From Salminus brasiliensis (lineage: Eukaryota > Chordata > Actinopteri > Characiformes > Bryconidae), in NCBI RefSeq assembly GCF_030463535.1, contig NC_132878.1, positions 28,860,261 to 28,924,260 of the forward strand: a stretch of DNA of 64,000 nt. The letters are read 5' to 3'. Within the stretch, counting starts at the first letter, position 1; each line of letters opens with the position of its first letter. The translations under genes were made by a program, and so were the position numbers. This document shows, piece by piece, positions 46,049 to 58,648 of this stretch. Under the pieces are notes generated by a model. It was not told the DNA's origin. It worked only from the letters and a program-made list of their open reading frames with translations, and ran no database searches.

Positions 46049-46139
46049 TTGTTTGCAGATCTTTGGACACTTAAATAGAGGAGCCTATGGTTGCTGAGTG
46101 TTAGTAAAAGGTCTGAGGCTGGTATCACTAAATGTTTTC

Positions 46140-46284
46140 ACTAAGGAACAGTGGTAAAATGGCAGTGCTGCGGTGCCCAGGGAGCAGAGAGGGTGAAGGT
46201 GTCAGCTTGCCGAGCCCAGGTTTTGAACCCACAACCCTGAGATCAATAGTTTGGAGCTTAAACCGCTGAGCCTCCACTGCCCCA
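46140..46284 (-). mobile_element. tRNA-derived SINE
   Basis: On the minus strand, 'cagtggaggctcagcggttt' resembles tRNA box A and 'gttgtgggttcaaaacctgg' resembles box B. A tRNA-unrelated body follows. A short plus-strand relative lies at 48262-48308. Confidence 0.6.
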
Positions 46285-46910
46285 GTTTTATGCTTAATTG
46301 TACTTCCTAACAATTCTTCTTTCAGACAGTTATTAAGTCCTATACTTTATGTGTGAAGTAATATTGTATTTCACAGGAACTGTGGCCCTGGAGTACCCCT
46401 GCACTGCATATTTAGTGTTTTCACTGATAATCTTGATGCCTTATGCAGCTAACCTAATTAGCAAGCCCTAAGTTAAAGTGGGTGTGTAGGAAAAACATAA
46501 AATATGAGGTGGGACACTGTATTTTAACACAGAGAAATGATTACACAAACTACCTGGTTAGTTTAGCTTTTGAAGTCTTATGAAATATAGCTAGTATATA
46601 TATTCTAGTAAATATCATAGTCTTCATGTAAATTAAGACTTTAAATGTAATGTAAAAAATGAAACTGAGGGAGAAGATGCAGATCAAGGCTGGAGCCATA
46701 CCTGTAATGACCCTTCGTAAAATGGCTCAGAGGCAAATTCAGTTTTACAGACTTGAGACGTAACTTTTTGGTGATTTATACCGACACCCAGACGACCTTT
46801 GCTATCTAAGACAACATCACACAGAACGACGCAGAAAGACAGCAGCTATTACAGTATTACAGGTTTTGTAATTTAATTATTATTCAGTATTTCAGTTAAT
46901 TATAATTCCG

Positions 46911-46916
46911 TTTATT
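46911..46916 (-). terminator. Candidate poly(A) signal of the ARAP gene
   Basis: TTTATT on the plus strand reads AATAAA on the minus strand, about 180 nt past the stop codon at 47097-47099. It is the nearest canonical hexamer downstream of the gene. Confidence 0.4.
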
Positions 46917-47096
46917 AAGGTGGTATTCACTCCTGACGTATAGGCTATTTAACAGTTTAGAGGAAAATATTATAATTATGATAATATTATTATAATTATA
47001 AATGTTAAACCATGACAACCCTAATGTAGATGTTACATATGACTGTAATAATGTTGATTTCATAAAATAGATTCAGTTTGAGCACTTCTAGTTTGT

Positions 47097-49101
47097 TCAT
47101 TTAGGCTCCATCCACAGGTTCCCACCATACTGAAAGAGAGAGAGACAGAATGAATTTAGATAAATTGATGAACAAATGTTATTATTATTATTATTAGTTA
47201 TGAAGTTGAAATGTGTTGAACTGTATGAGGGATAATAGTGCCATCTATTCTCAGTCAGAGATCAGCAGCTTTTCTAACAGCAGCCTTAAACCCAGCAGTG
47301 TGAGTTTTGCCAGGTAAACTGGAGGAAATTAGTTTCAAGGAAATAACTTCCAAGGTAGAAAACACCCTGTAAACAGCGTTATTAATGATGGTGGGTTTGA
47401 AAAGGGGTGCTGTTAGTGCGTTTAGCGATGAGGAACATCAAGTGGAATGATGGAGCATGCTGATATAAATAGTAATAACAAAACATGGGCCTAGCACTAA
47501 ACCCTTTGGGACACCCTGAGACTCTTACAGTGTGGTTTGCGTCTGTCTGTGGAACTAAAGCACATCTACAGAAAGCGATAGTCCAGACTAAAGCTGCGTC
47601 TCAGATGTCCGAACTAGCTTAATGACGTCCGAATCGGAGAAAGGAGAGGGCTTAGTGAAGATCATGTGACCGTGGAGCAGGTAGTTCCTGGATAGAGCGT
47701 TACCTGAAGGCTCAGAAAGGTGGCCATCCACTCGATTAACTCATCCTCATTTTCACAGCAAAAGTACCTGCAGACACACAGAGACTAATCTCACACCTTT
47801 AGACATTATGTGGGGTTTAACAACGACTAGTCCAATGTAACCAAAGTGAAACTCGTTTGGTTTTATATCTTTTATCTCTGATCTATTTATGAGTCTCAGT
47901 CAATCATCCAAAACTCCAGCCAAGCCGTGGAGATAGCGGACTGACCAAGGCGATGTTTTTTACAGCCAAGTCAACAGCTTCCCTCGTTGACTGGCCATGA
48001 TTTTGAGGTCGAGAAGAAGGAAAAGCAGAGCTGGAGGGTTGGTTTAAAAAATATTTAACTAGTAGAGTTCCTACTAAATGTGTGCATGTGTTCTAAATGC
48101 AAGCCCCTCCTACTTGATATGCATTCAATAGAATATTTAAATATAATATAATATATATTATAATATACTGAATATTTCTGCCTGATTTCCAATGTGCGGA
48201 GCTTCATGTAAGATGAGACACACAATGAAAAACAATGCTTTAAGCCGACAGGGGGGGGGGCTATTGATGACAGGGCTGTGGGTTCAATACCCGGCCTCAG
48301 CAACCTCCCCCCCCCCCCCAAAAAAAAGAAAAAAAAAACAAAAAACCTAGGTTCAGTCATTTCCAGGAGAAGCTTTACCGTATCTTTTCAGTCTGCCGCT
48401 AGCATAACACCACTGGAGCTCAACACGCTTGAAGGAGAGCTCTAACTGCTAATTCTCATACATCAGCTAACAGACAATTAGTCTATCTGTATTTATACCC
48501 AGAACAGAAACCACTCACCACTGCTGCTGACCACACACCAGAGTCAGACCCCACCTACATACACACACACACACACAAAACAAGTAAAAAAAAATATGTT
48601 AATGCACTGTTAACACAGGACAGTGTATGTAGAGTTGGGGGTGTAGTGTGATTGCATTACGGTGTTGGCGGGTATAGTTTGCTCCTGTAGCCTTGATAAA
48701 GCTTCGCTTCCTGCACAGACCATTCCCTCTCACACTGCGAGCTCTACATACACACACACAGTTCTTCATGAGCATGTTTATGAGTAAATAAATACAGTAA
48801 AACAATATTATTACACATGATATTATATCTCACACACACACACACACACACACATCCACACCTGCGTCTCTCTGTACAGTCTGAAGGTGGCATTGTTGAG
48901 TTCACAGTGGCGGCTGCTGAAATTCCTGCTTTTGTCTCCTTTCACTTCACACACTCTCAACGTTCCTGTCTTACACACCTCTACTTTACCACCTGAGCCA
49001 CACACACACACACACACAACAGGGATACTGTTAGGAATGTCTGCAATCTAATCATTTCCACCCATGACTGACCCAAGGCCCCTCCATAGTGAGTGAGTAT
49101 G

Positions 49102-49145
<44 letters not shown>

Positions 49146-52100
49146 GGGGGGGGGGGGTGTCATACTGAGGTACTGTGTAATGTCGTTGCTGTACTGGCTT
49201 TTTCTGACCAGGAGGTGGCTCTCTGGACTGAGTGAGAAATACACCGGCAGCACCTTCTCCTCATAATGCAGCTCTCTCTCTGGAAAACACACACCCACAC
49301 AATACAAAGATGTAAAACCAGAATTGGAGGGTTGGGACTGGAAAACGCAATTAACATTTAAAAGAGAAACACAATTCAATTAGGATAACAAAGTTAAAGA
49401 AAGTGCAGCTGTGATTTAAGCAAGGTGTGCCTCACCTAGCTCCTCTTTCTCCTGAACCTCCCAGCAGCTCCACCTTTCTCTTGCAGGGGGGTCTATTCCA
49501 CGCATCTTCAACACTTGCAATACTAGCTCCGCTGCAGTTAGGTTCACACCCATCTAACACACACACACAAATGCATGGGCACATACACTGTGCTATTAGA
49601 TGCTGTGAACTGTGCTGTTTTCTAACACAACAATCACACCAGGTTCTAAAAGCAGTGTTCTCACTTGTTCTAACGAACCACATTAACACAGCAATCACAC
49701 CACAGATCATTCGCCCCCGGGTTCGTATCAATGGAACCAGTGTAAACAGGCCCCTAGATCCCTCAAGTGAAAATTCTGAAGTTAAAAAACATTAAGCTAT
49801 AAAAAAGGCTGACAATCACCTGCACAAGTAGCTCCGCCCCTTCTCCTTTCTTCTCCACATAAACAGTGCAGATGGTGAGGGAGGGAGAGAACTTTGCGGA
49901 CGCCTGTCGCACATCAGTTATCAACAGGAAATGAAGTGTGTGAGAAAATTCAGCCAGTCTCAAATACTACAGGTTCTCAGACGATCTATGCAGAAGTGAA
50001 ATGTTCAGCAATACGAGGCAAATTAGCTCTACATTACCCAATATCCCTTTCACCTCTCACCTGGTCAGCGAGCTTGTTTAGGGCGAGAGAAATTGCATCC
50101 AACTGCTTCTGAAGCTCTGCCTGCGGGACCTGGAGAATGGAATTCATTTAACTGGGATTCTTGACTTTTTTTCTGTCTCTCAAATGTCAATACAATTCTA
50201 CATGAGTCCAACCTTTAAATGTGTAACAACGTGCTTAACACTGTACAGATGTTACAGTAACTCACGCTTAATATTTTAGGGTAACTAACACTACAGACTT
50301 TACAGTAACACATTTGTCATGTTAACTCATTACAGATGTTACAGTAATTAACACTATAGACTTTACAGTAATGCATTTGTCATGTTACAGTAATTTATGC
50401 TAAATATGTTACCCTAATTTGTATTACCAATGTTACAGTAAATGTTACAAATGTTATTGTAACTTATGTTTAAGACTTTACAGTAACTAGCGCTACAGAC
50501 CTTACAGTAAAACATGTATCATGTTACAGTAGCTCATGTTGAAGATGTTACAGGAATTCACATTGCAGATGTTACAGTAACTCATGTTACAGATGTTGCA
50601 GTAACTCACGTTTAAGAATTCACAGTAACCAACACTACAGATTTTACAGTAACACACATTTATTATGTTACAGTGCAACTCATGTTACAGAAAATTCTGA
50701 TGACCAAAAACCCATGTAAAAGATGTCACCGTAACTCACGTTAAAGATGGCACAATAATTATGGATCATTTCTTCCACCACTGTGGAGGCCCTTGGGTCT
50801 GACCCAGCAGTCTGAAAAAGTGTCGGTCCAAACACGATTCCCAGATTCCTCACGGTCATCTGATTGACCTCAGACAAATGCTGCACACTAACACACACAC
50901 AGCAGCGAACAACACAGGTATTCAATCATTACTGCGGAGTTAAAGAGTTGTACAAGGGAAATATTTGCACAGACTTTTCATGTATCTGTGTATGTGTGTG
51001 TGAGTGTGTGCACAGTTGGCCGCAAAACCCTGCATGGTGAAACTGTGTGCGTTTTTGTGTGTCAGATTAGTGGAAGTGAAAATGAATTGAAAACAGTAAA
51101 GAGGGTCTTCTTCCTGTGAATATAAGTGAGATGTTAGCTGGTGAAGGTGCAGCAGTGAGTGATACCAGTAGAGATGGTTCAGAAGAACTTTCAGTGTGTC
51201 TCTGTTGACCTTGGGCAGACCGGCCAGAAGAGCCTGATACATGCTGACTTTAGCACGGTGGTGAGTTACATCTGGAGAAAACAGCACACAACACACACCA
51301 TTTTATCTGATTTAGAGTCTAAATGATTCAGAAGCTCATCTATTCAAGGTTTAACCGGTTTCGATTCTAACTGGTTTAGAGTCAAACTGATTTAGAGTTT
51401 AAACAATTCTATGTCTAATTGATCCAGAGTCAAGCTTTCTCTTCAAAGATTCAACATTTATCTTTCTCAAGGCCTCGCTGATTCAGAGTCTAGCTGATTC
51501 AACGTTTATCTTTCTCAAGGCCTCGCTGATTCAGAGTCTAGCTGATTCAAAGTTTATCTTACTCAAGGCCTCGCTGATTCAGAGTCCAACTGATTTAAGG
51601 TATAAATGGTTCAGTATTTAACTAACTGATTCAGAGTCTAGCTGATTCAGAGTCAATCTGACTCAATGAGTAGCTGATTTAACTGATTCAAGGTACTGGT
51701 TCAGGGCTTTAGTGGCTCAGGTGAAATTGATTCAATGTCTAGCTGATTCAGATGATTTAGTATGTAACTAAGGTCTAACTGATTCAGTGCATGTGTGTGT
51801 ATGTGTGTGTCCTACTAACCTGTTATGTTGAGCCATTTTAGTGTGTTTTCTGCTCCGTTAAACACTCCACCTTTGACCTCTCTAAAGAAGCGTTTAAGGG
51901 TGTTTGCGACATCGTCCACTCCGTACTCATCGGGTACACACACACTCCGCGCGTCCCGCAGGAAACTGTCTAGCAGCGCAGACACTCTAGAATTAACACC
52001 ACACTTCCGATAGATCCCCGCTGACATGAGACCTGGACACACACAGACACACGCACAGTGTTTAATCTGTGAGTGATCCATCTATTGATTGATACTGACT

Positions 52101-54562
52101 ATAGTGTGTGTATTTGGGTACCGTGGCAGATGACGTAGTCAGTGCAGCGCTGGACGCAGATGGGTATTCCTGACTCGGTGAGTTGTTGCTGTGACAGCAT
52201 CTCAGTCCCAGATCCTGCACCCAGCCTGAGCGCGCTTATCCAGCCAGGGAAATGCGGCCTGCGGTCAGAACACACACGCACACTACCACCCCTCCACCCT
52301 AACACCATGTCCCCTGCACCGTTACCTACAGCTGCAAACACACAAACAGACCAACTTGATTAAAAAATAAAAAATAAAAAAAACACACTTCCTCACCGGC
52401 AGACCTCAGTCTGTTAGAATGGGTGACCACACCTTCCCCACCCTCACACTCAGCACAGGATGCCCAGAAGGCTTCATTCTCTCACCCATGCCACCTACAC
52501 TCTGTACACCATTGCAAAATACAGCTCCAACACCATCAAGTTCACAGACGGCATAACAATAATCTGTAACATCACCAACGAAGCTGAGGGACCATACAGG
52601 GAGCTGCTTGCAGAGTGGTGCCAAACCAAGGAGCTGTTTGTTGACTTAAGGAGGGGGAGCATAGTGCACACACCCCTGAGCATCGAGGAGACAGCGGTGG
52701 AGAGATTCAGCAGCTTCAAGTTTCTCTGTGTCCACATATCTGAGGATCTCAAATGGTCCCACTGTGGAGAGCATCCTGGCCAGCTGCATCATGGTCTAGT
52801 ATGGCCCTGCAGAGAGTGGTGAAAACTGCCCAGTACATTACTGCAGCTGCCCTCCCACCCATACAGGACCTCTACAGAGATTCTGGAGGAAAGCCATCTG
52901 AAAAGAGGTACAGGAACATCAGAGCCCGAACCACCAGATTCAAGAACAGTGTCTTCCCACGTGCTTTTAAACTGGTCTCACCTGCAACGCCAACCTCAAC
53001 CTGAACACACACACACTGATTCTGCCAGTCCACTTACCATATCCACACTGAACTCCATTAGCTCAGGGACTGTATGCACTCTGCACTTCAACTGAACTCC
53101 CTCTCTGTACATAAGCTGAGTACTGTTCTCTCTCTCTGAACACTGGCTATGCTCATTACTGTACTGTACACTCTGTTGACATATGTAGTGATGCTATAAC
53201 ACCAGCACCTCAGCATTCACTCCTGAACTCCCTGTTTTACTCTTCATTTACATGCACAGCACATCACTGCTCTACATATTTATTCTATTTTACTATTAGT
53301 ATAGTAACCTAGTTTGAACCTTAATCACCCAGCCTTCATGCAAACATTTGTTCATGCACATATTTGTATATTTTTGTATTTTTTGCCTAACACACACATT
53401 TCACAAACTTATTTCTTCTCATATATTGTGATAATATAATCAGACAACCCACCTCACCCGAAAATTGTGGGTCTCCCTCATGATAGATAGCGGCTACCTA
53501 GTGTACGCAAATTACACACAATGTTCAGAATATAGTTTTCTTAAGCAAGTGAGAGCGAGAGCGAGAGCGAGAGAGAGAGAGAGAGAGAGAGCGGTCCAAT
53601 AGGTGAGACGAAGAGAGAGCCAGTAATAGACGCAGCTAGAGAGGGACACTGATAGGCTACAATAATACCAATCAGCTGTCCATGTGGGTGGGGTTTATAT
53701 TCAACCTCTCTGTCAGTGTCCATCAGTTCAGTTCAGTTCTGCAGCTCCACAGCAGAGTGTTCAAAAACATAATATAGACACACTTCACCCCAATCTACAC
53801 TAACCCCCCCCCCCAACAGTTGTCAAAGTAATAAATGATAGTGACTAAAACAGTGATGTTGGCTCTAAAAGTCATGCTCTGGTGTCATTTCATTAGAACA
53901 ACTAGCTAACTGTCTCTATAGATGATCTCTGTGATAAGGCCAAACTCCCTATAGACTTCATAATCCATATAATAGAGTAAAATGTTTATGAGAGTAGGGT
54001 TTTTTGGGGGCAGGGATAGTGGTGCTACCTACAGGAATCAGTGTGTGTGTGTGTGTGTGTGTGTGAAACTCACTGAGTGTGTGTAGTCGGAGCAGATTGA
54101 TGTCCTGCACAGAGTCCTGCAGAAGCACCTGAAGCCTAGAGCCACTCAGACAGAACCAGCCAATTCCAGAGCTGCCTTCATCACAGAGCAGGCGACCCAG
54201 TCGATCACAGAGTCCACACACACTACTCAGAGCAGTAGGAAGCATAGCCTGAGACACACACACACAAACATATCATTGTGTGTATCTGTTGTATTAATGA
54301 GTTTGGGGGTGTTCAAACTAGAGTAACTGTGGTTACCGTGGCAATAGCTCTGAACCACTCCTTGATTGTGCTGATGTCATCAGCTCCAAACAGGTAGACT
54401 CGCCCCCCATCCGTGTACAGTTCTAAGGTGTGTTCAAACCTGCCGGCCAATCAAATCAAAGCAATAATCTGTTATAAAGCCATAATACCAGTGCCTCCTT
54501 TACATACAGTACAACACACAAACATCCAATAAATGACTATATAATTATAATGCCAATGATGG

Positions 54563-54595
<33 letters not shown>

Positions 54596-54752
54596 TGACA
54601 GGAGATTGACAACATTACCCATGAGTCCCTGGGCTGTTGAAGGTTAGGCAGATGATGTCACTGGTCTTCATACTTCCACACCGGTGAGTGCTTTGCTCAG
54701 TTTTATAGTAGCTGAACACGCCAGCATCAAGGGAACACCACCGCTGAGAGAA

Positions 54753-54788
<36 letters not shown>

Positions 54789-57766
54789 TTTGCTTTCATG
54801 GTATTTCACTGATACTCCAGAGCAACTCACCTTTAAATCATGTTACACAGGTAGGAGAATGCAATGTTAGGAGTCTTGCCCACAAACCTTTATTGGTGTA
54901 CTGTTAAAGTGGTCAGTGGCAGAGTGGTCATTGTTAGAGTGGTCAGTGGTATAGTAATTTTACTGTATCTGCAGCACACTGAGCTAAAGCTGAAACAGCT
55001 GAAAAGCTTAACCAGTTTTAATTGATCAGAGTGTTGAGGAGAAATCATATCAGAACTGTGATGTGTGTGTATGTGTTTGGCCTGTGTGTGTGTGTGTTAG
55101 GCTCCACCCACCTGCCCTAGGTTTGTGTTCTGTGAATGGCCGATTAGAGGAAGCCACTTTGAACAGGTGTCCACTCCGAGAGGGTGTAGAGGTGACCACT
55201 GAACTCACATCATCTGCACATAAACACAATATTACATTATTCTCTCATACCAACATTTCTGAGGCACCTGGGTGGTGCAACAGTCTAAGCGTTAGCTCCA
55301 TCATCAGGTTGTTGCAGGTTTGATGCTTGGTGATGCTCCTGTTCCTGTCTTGAGAAGTGTCTATGTGTTTCTACACAAAGGCGTAGCAGTCTGGCGTATC
55401 AGTCTGGGTCTCTGTATGTGGATAGCAGAACTGACTGTATTTTTACTGCAGGTAAAAGTGGCATACATCTAAATCTGATCCAATGTTTTTTCTTCTGAGT
55501 AGTCCTGTGGACTGCGGTGCTGTCACTATGATTTGAGGATTACTGTTCAAACCCAGGGTAATGCTGCTTGCCATCAGCAGCTGGAGTCTAAGAGAGTTTC
55601 TTGCTGTCTTAAAACTGAAAAACCTGAAGACCATGTCTTTGAAAAGCCTTTAACGGCTTCAATATCCGTAACAATGTGTGTGTGTGTGTGCAGTGTGTAT
55701 GTCTGTATGTAAGTATCAGCAATGATACTCCTGAATGTGCTCAGTGGTGTGTTATCATGTTAAGCCTCGGCCCTTCAGTGTGAGGGTGTGTGTGTACCTG
55801 ATCTCAGGTTGTGTTGCAGTAGCTCCACCTGTTCTGTTTGCCCGCAGTGTTTTGCGAGGGCTAGAGGAGAAGGGAAATCTGGGATACCAGAGTAGCAGTT
55901 AATATCCGCACCCGAAAACAGCAGAGAGAGAGACTCCATCACATCAGCACCCTGTACTGCAACACACAGTGCCTAAGAGGAAGAGACAGAGGGACAGAGA
56001 GAGAGAGACTTTCAGGACTGTTGGATGTCCTGTTGCTTTATTTACAGCAGGGGGGCTCAAAAGGGCCCCCTGTGAGCACTTCAGACTACGCCTTCCTGGA
56101 ACCCACGTTCCACTGCGATCCCTGATACATGCTATCAGTCAGATGTAATTGATACTGGACACAGGACAATATAACCTGAACCCAGTTGTTGCTTTAGTTT
56201 TGGTGTACACAGTCGGTACACAAGGGGTGTGTCCCAATTCTGCCATCATCCCTCCAACCCCTGGAACACTTAAACCCCTTTAGTTCACAAAGGTGTGCAC
56301 TTTAAAGAGTGCCTGAGGTCTTAGGGCACATGTGTATTACTGACATTGTTGAGTGCCTTCTGCTGGCCAGAGAGCTGGTGTTGTTTCTGGAAAGTTCCGT
56401 GCTGGTACTTTGCTGTGACGTGAGCGAGACGCTCGCTGCTGCTGGACTCCACTTTAAGAACCTCATCATTTGGCACATTCGCTGCCCAGAAGGTGTTAAC
56501 TTTACTGTTGCCTAGCAACAGGAACATCTACCAACAACAACAAAAAAATTAAAAAGTAAAAAGGAAACAGTGAATTAGTAACACAGAACTCAGCAGCAAT
56601 GAGCAGCAGCCAATCAGAGTGCCAGAACACACACACACATGGAAACACTTGGAGAAAATTAGTCAGTAGCTGTGTCCTAAATTGTGCCCTATTTACTTTA
56701 TAGTGCACTACCATACTCCATCGTAATTGGCTAGAAGACTTGCGTGCAGCTTCTCTGAGAAACCCCACCGGTCTGACTGTTCATGCGATGCACTCACATA
56801 CATAATGATGTGTCTGAAATCACTCACGACCTTGATGAACTCTGTTCCCTATAACAGTGCTCTATGTGGTGATCTGGATTTTTACATGTAGGGAATAGTG
56901 AATAGGACACAGTTTCAGACACCGCTTGTGTGTTTTGTAGTTTATGGATTACAGTGTAGTGATGTCTAGCACTGTGTAGGGTTGTGTAGTGTTGTGATGT
57001 GTTGTGTAGTGTTGTGAAGTGCTGTGTAGTGATGCAGGATTGTATATTATTAAATGGTGTTGTGTAGTGTTGTGAAGTGCTGTGTAGTGATGCAGGGTTC
57101 TATAATATTAAATGGTGTTGTGTATTGTTGTGAAGTGATGTGTAGTGATGCAGGGTTGTATATTATTCAATGGTGTTGTGTAGTGTTGTGAAGTGCTGTG
57201 TAGTGATGCAGGGTTGTATATTATAAATTGTGTTGTGTAGTGTTGTGAAGTGCCGTGTAGTGATGCAGGGTTGTATATTATAAACAGTGTTGTGTAGTGT
57301 TGTGAAGTGCCGTGTAGTGATGCAGGGTTGTATATTATAAACAGTGTTGTGTAGTGTTGTGAAGTGCTGATCAGTTTTGTAGGGTTGTATATTATAAATG
57401 GTGTTGTGTAGTGTTGTGAAGTGCTGATCAGTTTTGTAGGGTTGTATATTATAAATGGTTTTGTGTAGTGTTGAAAAGTGCTGATCAGTTTTGTAGGGTT
57501 GTATATTATTATTACATGGTGTTGTGTGTTCTAGTGTTATGTAGTGTTGCAAAGTGTTGTGTAGTGTAGTGTGCACTGTATTGTGGCAACCTAACAGCAG
57601 ATCACAGTGATAAGCATCAAGAAGATTGAGCTGAACAGAGACTCTGGAGGAGATAAGAAGAATTTTACCTTCATCAGGTTTTCAGTCCACAGATGATCAT
57701 TCTCTTTCAGACTAAACACTCTAGACACAGAGGGTCCCAAACACCTGTGGGCATCTGTCACCACAC

Positions 57767-57806
<40 letters not shown>

Positions 57807-58617
57807 TGATCTTTATGAAGTTTATTCTGAATTAAAAGATGATTTTGATTCTGTTCTGTCACTAAAAGGGGTTTGTGTGTTTGTGTGTACCTGCACATTG
57901 TTCACATAGCAGCACACACAGGTTGACTGAAGCCCACTCTGGCAAATCAGCGCCACAGTCCGCACACACACGGTTTGACTCCAAACTCCACAGTCTCTCA
58001 CACACTCCAGTAACTGGTGCTGTGCAGTTCACACACTCCGCCAAACACACACGCCACCGCCGCTGCTCAGCTTCAGAGTCCACCACAAAGCTAAACACAC
58101 ACATGTAGAGGAAGTGATGAAATATCGCTTTAATAGTGAAGGGTTAATAGTGGTGGGGTGATAAACTATCGCTTTATTAATGAAGGGTTAATAGTGGTGG
58201 GGTGATAAACTATCGCTTTAATAGTGAAGGGTTAATAGTGGTGGGGTGATAAACTATCGCTTTATTAGTGAAGGGTTAATAGTGGTGGGGTGATAAACTA
58301 TCGCTTTATTAATGAAGGGTTAATAGTGGTGGGGTGATAAACTATCGCTTTAATAGTGAAGGGTTAATAGTGGTGGGGTGATAAACTATCGCTTTAATAG
58401 TGAAGGGTTAATAGTGGTGGGGTGATAAACTATCGCTTTAATAGTGAAGGGTTAATAGTGGTGGGGTGATAAACTATCGCTTTAATAGTGAAGGGTTAAT
58501 GGTACCTGAAGGTCCGGTAGGGGGTGATGATGCTGAAGGATTTGCCGGACTCCCTCAAACTCGCCTTCCGCAGGTCAATATCAGTGATGCCTACACCATT
58601 CAAATACTCCTACACAC

Positions 58618-58648
<31 letters not shown>

